Shown here: positions 43,458 through 56,037 of the stretch, in pieces
How positions within the stretch are numbered: the stretch's first letter is position 1
How the letters are laid out: the number at the start of each line of letters is the position of its first letter
Assembly (NCBI GenBank): GCA_951799425.1
Contig: OX637405.1
Span: 22,136,589 to 22,200,588, forward strand
Direction of reading: 5' to 3'
Source of the DNA: Ilex aquifolium
Lineage: Eukaryota; Streptophyta; Magnoliopsida; Aquifoliales; Aquifoliaceae
Length of the DNA stretch: 64,000 nt
Made by a program: the position numbers and the translations under genes
The notes under the pieces: model-generated
Told to the model about the DNA's origin: nothing
Seen by the model: the letters and a program-made list of their open reading frames with translations, nothing else
Database searches by the model: none

Positions 43458-45910
43458 TGTAAAAACTCGGGAAAATTTGAACTTTTTTCTGAAAAAAGAG
43501 CAAAATGATCATTTGCCACTATAATGCGGGAATTAAAATACGTGTTTTCTAGAGCTCGTATGACACAACGGACTTCGCCATTGGATTCGTATCGCGAAAC
43601 CGAGTAACCCTGTCAAATTTCGCCGAACTCCGAGATAGTCGAATTTTCACATTTTTCGAGACGACGGGCGTCCGGTGACCCCCAAAAATGAATTTTTAAT
43701 AAAATTTTAATATTTGAGAAATAATTTTAAAAAAATTGAAATAAAAATATTTGAGCTTGAACCGGAGCGAAATTTAATCATTTCGCGACGAAAACGGACT
43801 CGAACAAGTAGGGGACACGTGGCGCGACTCGGGCCAAGTCTTTAAAATTATAAAAAGGGTAAAATATCTAATTTTCAGCAGATTTCTCTGCTGAAAACCA
43901 GTGTCTTCAACGTTGGAGAGAAAGAGGGAGAGGAAGAGAGAAAACAAAACTTTCATCTTCGATTCCCGGAGTTCCGTCGGTCGGAATCCGTCGAGCCAAG
44001 AGCTAAAGTTCATCTCCTCGACGAGGCCTACGCAACCACACCAAGGACTAGATATTTCACCGAAGATCCAAGGAGGGATTTTGGAGAAATCAAAGGTTTA
44101 GACTTGAATCTTGTTCTTAAAGCTTACTACGGGTGTTTTACGCTTCAAGAGGTAGGGTTTCTTCCTACTTTGGTATATTCCGATCCTATGGTGTCCGTAG
44201 GACAAGGGTTGGGTGTGGAGACATATATATGAACCCATATGTCTATATGGTTATAGACATGAGGAAAAGAGCCTAGAAATGACTTAAAATAAATCCTAAC
44301 TTGAATTTGATATGTGAAAGTTACTTAGGTAATTTTCTTGATACTTAATGTTACGTGAGAACAATTGGTGATAACATGATATGTTTGCCTTGAAGGTGTT
44401 TGATAAAATGCCTTGAGTGATTTGAAAATGTTGTTTTGATGAAATTGAAGTAACATGTTTGGGCATTGTTGTTGACATGTGGACATATGCTTCATGATAT
44501 GATTAGTATTGTGATAGTTCATAGAAATTTATATGCATATGATATAAATTGCTATGGTACATGATGATATGTGAAAATTGCTCATTGGGCATACATAGCA
44601 TATTGGGCATGATGTAAGCATCACATTCATGAGCATTAGTCATGGGTGTGAATGTGTGTATGCATGGTTGATCACCTCATTTGGTGGTTGGTATGTGGTC
44701 TCAGAAAGGTTGGATCGAAGATCCCCTTGAGTCGCATGGTTGCATGGAAAACTTGTGTCGGGTATAGCAAGAAGGGCTAGACACTCCCTCGGGTGCGAAT
44801 CCCGGTTACTTGGTTCATACACTCCCCTGTGGTGAAATTCTGGAAAAGTGTAAATGGCGTGCGGAGCCGGCGGTGCGAATCCGAGAATCCGATACCCAAA
44901 AAAGACACTTGGTTTTGTTTTATAAAATACTCATTCAATGAGTGTTATCCAATGATGGTAGGTTTTATAAATACATGATTTTGTTAAAACGATCATGGGA
45001 TGAATTTTCGTAAAAGAAAGATTTTAAGTCACAAGTGCATTGCATTGTATTGTGGGAGTCGGTAAAGACTCGGGTTGAGTCACATGAGTGAGTTTCATCT
45101 CATTTCATGGCATGACATGAGAAATTTCAACATTGAATGCATATTCTTGCTTGGAATATTATGGATTGTTGATTGTTACATGTGTACACTCCATATGTAT
45201 CTAGGTGGGGAGTAGCCTCTGTAGGGGATACTCTATTGAGCGTGACTCACCCTATACGGGAAAACATTTCAAGTGCGGGTTTTACGCCGACGGACGGCAC
45301 TTACTCAGGCACTTGAGGAGGAAGAAAGCCGGAATGTGGCTTTACTTGAAGTTTTTGTAAAGCCATTTATGAAAACTTAGTTTGGGCATGTAAATTTATG
45401 TCAATAATTATAATAGAACTTGTATCAATCATGTTTTAATGTATAAATACATGTTGTATAAGTTTGGGATGGATTTGGTGAGGCTTAGAGTAGATTGGAA
45501 TTGGAAAACAGGTGAAACGGACAAAACTGGGCAGACCGTACCGGTACGCATACCGGTACACTGTTGTCTAGAGGACTGGGCGTACCGGTATGCGTACCGG
45601 TATGGTGTAGTCCAGAGAGTTAACCGTATCGGTACACTTTCCAAAAATCAGAATTTTTATATTCTTTTGCTAAGTCTTTGGGCTACGTTTTCTTTTCCTT
45701 CCAATGTTATAAATGGGCAGTAATAGGATACCAATTGTGGTATATTGGATCTCGGATGGGTCAACCAACTGAAAGAAATTAGATTTGTATTTTTTTTGTA
45801 TAGTTCCCGGCAAAGGGAATGTGGTGCCGTAGTGTCGGGTTAACCGGCATCCACGGGTATTCCGCGGGTTGATGGTTGATCAACGGACCCCCGGATTTTG
45901 GGGCGTCCCA
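43458..45910 (+). mobile_element. solo LTR, family F1 copy d
   Basis: It starts TGTAAAAACTCGGG and ends GGGGCGTCCCA, with a perfect 5-bp duplication CATTC (43,453-43,457 and 45,911-45,915). 2,453 bp. TATAAAAAGG at 43,849-43,858 and donor-like AAGAG|GTAGGG at about 44,150. It sits inside one unit of the 79-bp tandem array of the F2 element. Confidence 0.9.
45535..45635. repeat. TACCGGTA palindrome array in F1 copy d
   Basis: Four to five units of GTACCGGTACGC or ATACCGGTAC type lie between the conserved F1 flanks (AAAACTGGGCAG and CTTTCCAAAAATCAGAA). The same word family occurs in copy e but not in copies b or c. Confidence 0.8.
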
Positions 45911-46262
45911 CATTCTGCATTTACTCTCAAGCAAGCAGCCTCTGTCTCCTGAAAGCTCAACCTCAAGAGGTGTTGCTCTCTCATTAGCCAACCTCAAGTA
46001 CTTCTCAGCAGCCTCGCGCGCCCGTTCTCTTCCGCTAAAGCTCTCGACAGTTCATCAAGTTTGAATCTTCCTCGAAAAAAAGGCACAAAAAAGTCGCAGT
46101 CATATGTGAATATACAAAAACAAGAATGTCAGTATGACTAAAACATACAGAAGACAAGGTTGCACAGAAAAGAAGGGTACTATACCAAAGCCCTCTATTG
46201 CGGTATCGATGATACCTTCAGGACCCCGAAAACCAACCTCCAAAGTCGCTCATTGGCCAAAT

Positions 46263-46682
46263 TCATGTCTTGCAGTATGGACACCGAGCCACTACTAGAA
46301 GTAGGATAATTATGCGAAGCTCCAGTCTTAGTGAAGTCTGCACAGGAGTCTCAATCTCTAAAATAGCCTTAGGACTCAAATGGGTCACATGCTGAGAAGA
46401 AGTGGGGAAACTATCAAACCCCACCTTCCGAGAAACAGTAGGGCCATCAGGCCTTAGCTGGGAAGTACTGGGGGCATCAAATATCACCTTCTTACGAGGA
46501 GGGAAAGTCGCCATCCTAGTGACATAGAGAGCATCCACCATTGATCTATCAACCACAGGATCACCCGTGGAGTCTGAATGAAAGAGAGAATTTTCAAAAA
46601 CCGAAGACATCATCAGTTTGCCTAGGTCCTGCATGGTGTTGCCCATGGTGCCACGTAGCCTCGTGTCTCCACTGGGGGTCAC
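46263..46682 (-). CDS. antisense ORF inside the F2 element (139 codons)
   Basis: An open frame of 139 codons on the strand opposite to the element, upstream of its polypurine tract. It has no recognised domain; the text is Thr/Ser-rich with a KKVIFDAPSTS stretch. Some plant gypsy elements of the Tat/Ogre group carry antisense ORFs in the interval before the 3' LTR, so position and orientation fit a relic of that kind, but I see no sequence match to prove it. It may be fortuitous. Confidence 0.3.
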   Translation of the reverse strand: MTPSGDTRLRGTMGNTMQDLGKLMMSSVFENSLFHSDSTGDPVVDRSMVDALYVTRMATFPPRKKVIFDAPSTSQLRPDGPTVSRKVGFDSFPTSSQHVTHLSPKAILEIETPVQTSLRLELRIIILLLVVARCPYCKT

Positions 46683-48066
46683 CTAGCTCTTTGGGGTCAC
46701 CTAACCTTGCTTCGGCGTTGCCCTCCTTAGCGCCGCCCAGGCTCGAGCCTCCCCTAGCGTCGCACAGGTTCATCTCGGCGCACTCGCCAAAGCATCTCCA
46801 TCTCCTCGGGTAGAAGCATTTGTGCCTCTCTTTATCTTCTCTCTGCTACTTGTGAAAGGAAGAAAGAGAATGACACTACCCTAATTCTAATCAGGAAAGA
46901 GGGGTTTGAAAAACTCAGCAGAAAAATTTGTTTGTTAGCATAGTGGGTCTCCAACAATGGAGCTACCAAATGGAGAAATAAGCTTTGAAAATGCAATGGA
47001 GTACCAACTTGAAGAAGCCATCATGTGCAACAAGATACCTTGGTCTACCCAGATGAAGGAGCTCACTCATGCCCTCAACCCCCTATCACTACTAGGGCTT
47101 GGGGCATGGGGGCAAATAACGAGCCCAGATCCAAACTAAGTCTGGGCCCAATCCATGGGTTAAATCCAAATCATCAAAACGCAGGCCAGGCTGAGCTCAT
47201 TGCCTCAGTCCAATCCAAAGCCCAAGAGTCCAGAAAGAGTCAACGAACGTGGGAGAGCAATTACCAGGATAGCCATTACTCAAAGATAATGTCTATCCCT
47301 AATTGTAGCTATCCTCCTCGATAGATTAGTAGCTTGACCTTCACGCCACCGTCTCAGCTAGGACTCTGTGCCTATAAATTGTAAATCCCTTACACATGGG
47401 GGCAGAACACACACACCTCACCTTGAGCGCACTCTTACTCTTACTCTGTCTCTCTCTCTCCCTCTCTCTCTCCTCTGTTATTAATAGAGTTCTCATGCCA
47501 TCATTGCCGCCTTTAGTGGTTAGGTCACCCAGACCTAACCACCCAATCTTTGTTTCTTATTATTAACTATTTCATTATTTGCCTTACGTCACACACTCGA
47601 TTGATTTGATCGTGCATAATCAATTTTGTGCATCATCAACAAGCACTTCTCAAAGAGATACTTAAGTATTTGGTAAAAGTGTGTTTTAGAAGTGCTTTTG
47701 AACCAATGTCAATCTACAACTAGTCATATCTATCTACAACTAGGTTTTAGTACGATATATCTTTTTTTTACTTTTTATCTTATAATATGAGATATGTAAA
47801 TTATCCATGAAGTAAGGTTAAGACAGATATTTAATTGCAGAAATTAATGCTAATTTTGGAAAGTAAGGTGAAATTAAATATCACTTCCATAGAAGTGCAA
47901 ATACGATGATTTTGAGAAGCTCCCCTAAGAGACTTCTTTAGAATGTGCATCTTGAAGAAACACTTTTTGATAAGTCCAAATTTTTTTGGACACCAAATAA
48001 TCTTATCACTTTAAGAAGCACTTGCATCTATAGGATGGACTTTTGAGTTGTCTGTCAAACACACCC

Positions 48067-48850
48067 AAACTATCCCAATTATATTAACTAGTTTTGTAAA
48101 ATATCATTAAGCAATCCATCTTCTTTAAGCAGCTGACATGGTTTTTTTTTTTTTATTTCCTGTTTTATTTCCGTATTTTTTAAGTAACTATAATTAATTG
48201 TGAATAAATAGAATTGAGTCTGGGTATCGAACTGTTTGGACACATTTCATTCATTCACGGAGAGGTCTCAACTAGGGTTAGTCAAAAACTATAAAATCAC
48301 TGAGTTCTAATTTTTTTTTATCCGAATTCAAGTTCGAGTCAGTTCGTACTATTAAGTGAACGAAAATTAAGGTTGTGTTCGAGTTTATATTCGAGCTCCT
48401 GCTCGTGTTGAAGATCAAACATGTCTCATCTATACATGTATAAGATTTGTAGGTGGGAGTTAAACTGAAGTAGGAACACATATGATCAATACCCATGTCA
48501 ATGAAATGATAAATAGGAAACAATGGTTTGTGGTGAGAAGACTTGAGCTGCCAATATCAGGAGAAACACTTTTTTGGATTAGGTGAAATTTTTCAAAAAT
48601 AACCAAAGATTTTTTCCTGGAAAAGACATGAAAATTAAAATTTTCCAATGAAATCTGAATTCTTATCTTCCCCCAGTTCTTCTTACAATTTTGATTTGTC
48701 AATCATGTCCGTACCCAAACTCATCTTTTTTATATTGCGCAGATATTATGCCTATTGGATGTTTTTATAATATATATATATATATATTTTTTCCTATAAA
48801 AAGGAGCATATTTGTAGATACTGACATGAGATTATAAAATGGAACATAAT
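48067..48850. other. intergenic, AT-rich, no gene seen
   Basis: Contains a poly-T run near 48,140 and a (TA)n microsatellite at about 48,768-48,788. No supported ORF. Confidence 0.5.
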
Positions 48851-48854
48851 TGTA

Positions 48855-49480
48855 GCTTAGGAAGTAATGCATTCCATGAGGTTGAGGAGGAAGACAAGGA
48901 AATACCATATGGCCATCAAACCTGGACATGACAAAAGCTTATGATAGGGTGGAATATGACTTTTTGAGGGACCTGCAGTAGAAAATGGGATTTGCTCATA
49001 AATAGGTGGAATTAGTAATGCAATGTGTGTCAACTATGAGATTTAATATTTTCATAAATGGAGAAAAGGCAGTTCAAGTCAATACTTGGGCCATTAAGGC
49101 AAAGAGATCCTATGTCTCCTTACCTTTTTATACTAGTCACTGAGTGCCTAACAGTCTTGATAAATAAAGTGTCAACTTAAAGATCCTTAAAAGGCATTTA
49201 GATGGGTAGGACATGCCCAAAAATCTCCCATCTCTTATTTTCTGATGACTCAATTTTTAGTGGAGCAAATCATCAGGAGAAAGAGGAGTCCACTAGAAGA
49301 GAAGGGACAATTTAACCAAAAGCAAGGCACAGGGAAGATTGGGTTTTAGAGACCTTGAGAATTTTAATGTAGCTTTGCTTGCAAAACATCTGTGGTGACT
49401 AGTCCATAACCTTGAAGCTTTATGGGTACAAGTTCTCAAAGCCAAATACTATGAAATAAGTCCATATGGGAAGTGAAATC
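48855..49480 (+). pseudogene. L1-type LINE reverse transcriptase remnant
   Basis: Reading across frameshifts and stops gives LDMTKAYDRVEYDFL (start of the RT palm), then DPMSPYLFIL, then SHLLFSDDS (the catalytic (A/S)DD box region at about 49,231-49,255). A deletion follows, then GFRDLENFNVALLAKHLW (49,340-49,396), the motif after the RT in plant L1 elements. Several stops and at least one frameshift show it is long dead. The 5' ORF and endonuclease are absent. Confidence 0.8.
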
Positions 49481-49867
49481 TAAAGCTGCAAGCTAATTGA
49501 TTTGGAGAAGCCTAATGGAGGGCAAGGATCTGCTAGCAAAAGGATGCCAATGATAGGTAGGATATGGAAGCCAGATCAACTGTTGGGAAGATAAATGGGT
49601 TCTAGGACACCAAATACTTGACAATACCTTACATAACAATGTTAGTGTTTGGTGTATTTTCGGATGGAGGGTGTGCCAAAGTCCGAACGGATTTAAATTC
49701 AAACACTTACTACATTACCTATTCGAACCGACGTGATGTTCTAAAATTGTGACTGTTCAAACAATTGTAGTGAAACACAAGGCTACTTCTAGACTCTTTC
49801 CTCAACCTTGGAGATCAAGGACTTATATAATTTCCACTGAAGCAACTTAATGAACTTAAATTTGGAA
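49481..49867. other. LINE tail or intergenic, no gene
   Basis: Continues the worn LINE 3' part for a short distance; then sequence with AAGTCCGAACGG and TATTCGAACCGACG words, resembling pieces of the LTR palindrome arrays. No ORF of note. Confidence 0.35.
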
Positions 49868-49872
49868 AAGCT

Positions 49873-52306
49873 TGTGACACCCCTAAAACTGGGGGTCATT
49901 TATAAGTACGTTGATCATCCATCAACCCGCGGAAATACCCGAGGATGCCGGTTAACCCGACATCGCGGCACCACATCCCCCTACCGGGATTTAAGAAAAA
50001 TATAAAGTCTATATGCTTTTGATTGATTGACCCTTCCGAGGTCCAACATACCACCATTGGTACTCTATTATTGTCCATTTATAACATTTGAGGGAAGGAA
50101 CTCATAGCCCAAAAGCTTGGCAAAAACAGTTTTAAAATTTCTAATTTTTGGAAAGTGTACCGGTATGGCGTACCGGTATGCCTTGCCTACTGGACCACAG
50201 TGTACCGGTACGCTGTACCGGCGTACTGGTACACTGGGCCTACTGGACCATGTTGTACCGGTACGCCGTGCCCAGTTTTGCCCGTTTCACCTGTTTTTCA
50301 TTTCCAATCCATTCCAAACCTTTCCACAATCATCCAACACATGTTTAATGAAGTTTTTCACATAAAACATGATACATATAAGTTCTATTACAATCATTTG
50401 TATACATTTACATGCCATAAACTAAGTTTTCATAACTAGTTTATAAAAACCCAAAATAAAGCCACATATCAGCCTCTCTTCATCCTTGGGGCCTCGAGTA
50501 AGCGTCATCCACCGGTGTGTATCTCGCACCTGAAATGTTTTACCGTATAGGGTGAGCTACGCTCAATAGAGTATCTACGCTCAATAGTTACTCCTCAACC
50601 TAGATGCATATGAAATGTTCACATACAACAATTTACGAGTAACATTCTTTTCAATCAAGAAATGCAATCCCATGATAGGAATTTCCATGTCATGCTATGA
50701 ATAGAGATGAAACTCACTCATGCAACTTTAATCCCGAGTCCTCACCGACTCCACAACACAATGCAATGCACTTGTGAAGTAAATCCGTCATTGACGAAAA
50801 TCCATCCAATGATCGTTTTAAATAAAAATCATGTGTTAAGAAACCAAATCATTGTTGGATGATATCCATAGAATGAGTATGTTATAAAACAAAATCAAGT
50901 GTCTTTGTTGGGTATCGGATTCTCAGAGTCTCACCGCCGGTTCCGTACATCGTTACACTTTTCTGGAATTTCACCACCGGTGAGTGTATGAACCATGTAG
51001 CCGGGTTTTGCACCCGAGGGAGAATCTAACCCTTCTTGCCATACCCAACACAAATTTTTCCATGCAATCATGCGACTCAAGGGGATCTTCGATCCAACCT
51101 TCCCGAGACCACTTATCAATCACCAAGTATGGTGTTGATTAACCAGACACACACACACCCTCACTCATGACTCATGTCCATGAATGTGATGTCAATTTCA
51201 TACCCAAGATGCAATGAATGCCAAATGAGCATTTTAACCGTATATCAATATACCAAGGTCAATTATATCATGTGCATATAATTACCTTTATCCATCTCAA
51301 TGACAATATAGCAATGAACATATATCGTCATTTTATACTTAACAACCAACATAAGCATGTTATTACATAATCTATGTCAATAACACACCTTATTCACAAA
51401 GGCACAATATAAACACATAGCATGCCACCAATATCAAATGCCAAGAAATTATACAAGTAACTTCCATACATCAAACCCAAGCTAGAAATTGGTTCAAGCC
51501 ATTTCTATACCCATTTCCTCTTTTCCATAACCATAGGCAAGTCATAGGTCATTCTATACACCCAACCCTTTCCTATGAACACCATAGGGTGGAAATAAAC
51601 CAAAGTAGGAGGGAACCCTACCTCAAATGAAGTGTGGAGAACTTCAAGAACACCAACCAAACTTCAAGGTCTTGATTTCCCAAAAATCTCCTCCTTGGAT
51701 TTTCGGTGAAATCTTTCGTTCTTGGTATGATTGTGTAGCCCTCGTCGAGGTGATCAACTTTGATTCTTGGTTCGAGTTGATTCGAGCGACGGAACTCCGT
51801 GAATCGAAGGGAGAAAAATTGAATTTCTCACTTTTCTCCTCTCTTCCCTCTTCACACGTTACACACTGGTTTTAGCAAAGATATTTGTCCAAAAAATCAG
51901 ATTTTTACCGATATTTATAGCCTGTAATGCTTGGTGCACGTCGCGCCACACGCCCCCTTGTCCGGGTCCGCTTTCACCCCGAAACGATTAATTTCATCCC
52001 GCTTTAAGTTCAAATTCATTTTATTTGAAATTTAATTCAATTATAAGGACATTTTATAATTTCTATTTTTGGGGACCCTTGTGAGGTCATTCGACACAGT
52101 TGTCTCGTAAAACGTAAAAAATCTGACTATCTCGGAATTCGACGAAAATTGACAGGGCAACTTGATTTTGCGAGACGAATACAACGGTGAGGTCCGTTTC
52201 GTCATCCGAGCTCTAGAGAAATACGTATTTTAAATCCGCATTATAGTGGCAAATTACCATTTTGCCTCTTTTCAGAAAAAAGTTCAAATTTTTCCCGGGT
52301 TTTACA
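49873..52306 (-). mobile_element. solo LTR, family F1 copy e
   Basis: It starts TGTGACACCCC and ends CCCGGGTTTTACA, with a perfect 5-bp duplication AAGCT at 49,868-49,872 and 52,307-52,311. 2,434 bp. Minus-strand TATA box at about 51,911-51,920 and donor-like GAG|GTAGGG at about 51,617-51,626. No internal region remains. Confidence 0.92.
50157..50275. repeat. TACCGGTA palindrome array in F1 copy e
   Basis: Six or more units such as GTACCGGTATGCC and GTACCGGTACGCC at the position matching the arrays of copies b, c and d, about 290 bp from the LTR 3' end. Confidence 0.8.
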
Positions 52307-52311
52307 AAGCT

Positions 52312-53182
52312 ACTGGGATATAAAATAATAAAATAAACAACAAATAGAGCTGTGTAAACTACTATACTTAGCATTAATTGAAAAGAAAGATCACTAGAGT
52401 GACGATTGCAGATTAAAGGAAAATTGAAAAAAATAAGCTATGTACGGAAGATGCTGACTCTATGTAGTGTTGTGTGCTTGATCAAGTTTCTATACTTTGT
52501 AGCCCCTCATTCTGTATTTATAGGGTATGTCCTCTAACTGTTTGAAGCCATTTTTTCTGGCCATGACTGCAATCATGGCTTCTTTCCCCAACATGCGTAG
52601 ACGTGTGCTGAACCGTCTATAACTGGTGGATCCTGATGTCACATTTGGCATGCCTCTTCTTTTTTTGAGATCTATGGAGTCATATTCCCTTAACCATTTT
52701 TGCTCCTCTGGACTCTTTCTGATTTCATCTTGGTTGTTTGGATCTCACCACGTGTCATCCTCACATTTTTTTAATATTTGGGTGTAAACATTGCCCCCCC
52801 CCCCCCCCCCCGGCGAAAACAACGAGTAGATACGCACTGCCTTCGGAGTGTTGTTTTGGTTTTTTTGAATTTGAAGTGTTGTTGTCTTGATCTCTTTGCT
52901 TAGCTTTCACCTTGTGATTGGTCGCAGTACTCAACGTATGCAACTCAGCTTTCACATGTAGACTCTTGGACTTCTTCTTGTCCTTTCAAATCTGTAGGAA
53001 ACAACTAGCATGCAAACCGTCTATATCCCTTTATCATTGCGACGATTCATTCTTTGTGCCTAGATATTCCATCCTCAGACTCGATTTCTATCATTATTCT
53101 GGTTTTTCAACCCTTCTTCTCCACAATGGAGATTCCCTACACTACCACCCTTTAAGAAGCCTTCACACAGGTTCCTGTTGCT
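52312..53182. other. gene-free sequence with a C18 homopolymer
   Basis: Contains an 18-base C run at 52,794-52,811, preceded by GGTGTAAACATTG. An ORF at 52,918-53,238 has no recognisable domain. The segment around 52,500-52,800 may be a worn LTR. Confidence 0.4.
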
Positions 53183-54500
53183 TGAGTCTGAAAGGTGCAC
53201 CCAAGTACAGGTGGTCAAGTGTAGTGATAACTCGGTGAAGTCCGAGGTCAATCCACAATGATTGAAAAGATTGTAAGAAGGTAAAAAGGAAGAAAATTTG
53301 GAGGTTGTTTGCTTTGAGAAATTGTTAAAAAACTGTAGGAAAATTCTTATAAGGAAAAGATACTCTTTAGTTTTGGGATCAAAAAATTTTCATACACACC
53401 AAATATTATATCTATGCAATTGTATTTTATCTCAGTTGACTTCCAACAGTGTAATCAACCAGAATATATAACATAAAAACCAAAAGTTGATTGATATGAA
53501 AATATGAATTTAAGAACTAATTTTGTAAACTACAGGGAATTATAAGTATTACTCATACTAAGAAATCAATCTAGTTAATGAGCAATCAAATAAGTATACA
53601 GAGTACAATACTTTGATTGAAAATCATTCATTTAATCGACAAACCACGAAAGATAAAATCATTTAAGAATAATAAAGAAGAATTTCATAAATAAAGTATT
53701 CAATTTATAATCCCAAAAACCCTACCTTAACTAAAGAGTAGAAGGAGAACTACTCAAAAGGCATGGATGTTCTCCCAAAAGCTGGTAAAATAAAGCTAAG
53801 GATCCAATCCCATCTAAGTTTGACCTCTTTCTATTTATATGGAGATGATTTAAAAAGAAATTTTTGGATTTGTTTTGCAATTAGAAACCTACTTGGGAAA
53901 AACAACTATGTCAAACGTTAGGAGGCACGTCCGGATGGAGTAGATGCATCCAGACGGAAGCAAGAAAGTAAATCTCCTTTGACTTGGTCAATAAACACGT
54001 TCGGACAGAATTTCTGTGTCCTAACAGTAACAGACCGTATTGTCGACTGACGCATTCCCATGTCCAAACAGTTCCAAATCTCTAAACTTTGCATCTTCAA
54101 AGCTGCGTTCGGATGGACTTCTTGCATCTGAACGGAAGTAGTCCGTATCGTCAAATTCCAAAGCATCTTCAATTCCAAGGAATATCAATGATTGCGTTCG
54201 GATGAAAGGGCTACTTCGAGACGCACCTATTTATCCAGGCCCACTTCCACCGGAATTGACCTTTGACTCGCAATAACACTTTGATCCCCTTGACTTCACT
54301 GTAATCTCCAATTGACTAGTTAATTTACCAAGTATCTTGATTCAGCTCAATTCAACTATTTTTTACCTCATACATTAATCAATCACTAGAAAACCTGTCA
54401 AAGCATAACATCACATTATAATTCAATTAATAGCTCTGAAATAATGCAATTCTCCATACAAAAAAAATAAAAAAAATGGTACTTTTGATGACGAATCATA
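53183..54500 (-). mobile_element. LTR-like sequence A, boundaries uncertain
   Basis: A possible start TGAGTCTGAAAGG is followed by GAAGTCCGAGGTCAATCCAC, a motif type also seen in B (59,587) and C (63,390). On the minus strand there is a TATA box (CATATAAATAG, about 53,833-53,843) and a donor-like AAG|GTAGGG near 53,725. Several TCCGGA(T/C)GGA or GTTCGGA words lie at 53,925-54,235, upstream of that TATA box. No target duplication could be fixed. Confidence 0.35.
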
Positions 54501-56037
54501 TTCCCCAACTTACATCTTACTAGTCCCTAGAAAGATTAGAATTCTAAAACATAATAAAATAATCTGACAAAACAAATCCACTTTCATAGGACTCATGATT
54601 GCATTTAATCTATGCAACAAACCTTTAAACCCTTATGTTTCCCTTACTGGACTAGTTTAGTCTCGTGAAGATTTCTAGTGAAGATACCTACAAAACTTTC
54701 CTCAATCTGCCCACAGTTTTGAACTTTCCATATGACTTAACTAATAATTTGACAAATAAGTCAGATAAAAACATAAACAAATGCATACCAAGTCAGATTA
54801 TAGAATTAAAGGCCACACAATAATATTCACAGATTGAACTTCCATTGAAACTAGTGTGTAGTGTGTAAATGACCTTACATGATCAGAAATTAATCAAAAA
54901 TATATCACATCTCTACTATCCATTACAAGCTTTGAATCAATTTTCACTCAAGTTGTACTCTTAACAATGAATTCACTCAGATTATACTTGCTAGTTTTCC
55001 TTTATCATTCCATATGTGAGTAGTGTTATTGTAAGAACAAAACAAAGTGCATCTCACATATGCTTGTAAACGATGAACATTATAACAAACAAAGGAAATT
55101 AGCATAGTCTCATGATCAAAAATCAACACCTAATATGCAAAGCAACCACTATCCTCTTCCTTATTCACACAAGTAATGTATCTTACCAACAACTCTTGAG
55201 ATCAAATAGGTCTTTTTTTAAGATTGTCATGTGGCCTTGGGTATTGGGGGTTTGCAACAAAAAGGAATAGGAATTCAAAACGTTACCCCGAGAGAACTTT
55301 GCATACCAATATTTCTTGACATATAATTTCACATCAACTCCTATAAGCATTATTTTCAACACTTACTCATATACTCTCTTTTTTTTCCCACTGTTCTCCT
55401 TGATTTCTTTTCATGTTAATTTTTTTCTTCTCTTTTTTTTTCCCAGCAAGTCAAACAAATTCCAATTTCACAAATGTACAAAAATTCACCTTTTCTTTTC
55501 AACTTCTCAACCACATATCCCTTTATACATCAAATATATCAGCCCAATCTCAGGATGACCAAAGGTAAAGGATATTATGCCACATTCTAGGCTTGGTTAT
55601 TATATGTGGTTTAACAATAAAAAATTTAATCAAAAAAAGCTCAATAACGGCTTCTGGGGATGATAAAACTTTCAAGAAACAAGGCTAAGGCTCAAATTAT
55701 AACAAGCATGACCTAAAATAATATCTTAAGAGTTCTTGGAAACACATTTCCTATGCTTAGCAAATTCAGAATCAAGCAGTCATTCACAACATTAATATCG
55801 ATCAAAACAAATAAAATGAGACTATTCAAAGAATATTGCTGAATGAAATTATCTTTATTGAGTAAATATAGATGTCACTCCAAAAATGAATGGATCTACA
55901 CTCACTAAGGACATCATATTCTTCTCCACTATATGTGTCAAGTTTCAAGGTAAGAATATATTTTCATTACCTCTAATTCAAGCATGGTCATATGTGCACT
56001 GATATCTTAAGTTTCAATTGGGAGTATAATCTATAAT
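54501..56037. other. gene-free, repeat-like sequence
   Basis: AT-rich sequence with no supported ORF. 'ccccaacttacatcttactagtcc' at about 54,503 looks like part of an LTR-element interior, perhaps belonging with sequence A. T-rich stretch near 55,375-55,440. Confidence 0.4.

Larger units (their letters stand above)
41875..47638 (+). mobile_element. non-autonomous LTR retrotransposon, family F2
   Basis: Left LTR 41,875-42,352 (478 bp) and right LTR 47,117-47,638 (522 bp) are clearly homologous, both starting TAACGAGCCCAGATCC. After the left LTR comes TTTGGCGTCGTCTATGGG (42,354 onward), the primer-binding-site type common in plant gypsy-like and large non-autonomous elements. A purine-rich tract GGGGCATGGGGGCAAA precedes the right LTR. 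Flanks GCAAG and ACAAG form a 5-bp duplication with one mismatch. Without the F1 solo LTR inside it, the element is about 3.3 kb and has no gag or pol. It carries a tandem array and an antisense ORF. The LTR contains a CT-rich stretch and a short duplication accounting for the length difference. Confidence 0.85.
40845..48066. mobile_element. MITE family M, copy 2, blown apart by later insertions
   Basis: The left end (GTGTGTTTGGCGGGACAACT, 40,845 onward) and right end (up to 48,066; reverse complement GGTGTGTTTGACAGACAACT) are terminal inverted repeats of one element. Its left arm stops at 40,891 and the rest resumes at 47,639. Between them lie copy B (40,892-41,866) and the F2 retrotransposon (41,875-47,638). 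Removing both gives a continuous MITE of about 475 bp like copy 1. Confidence 0.65.
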
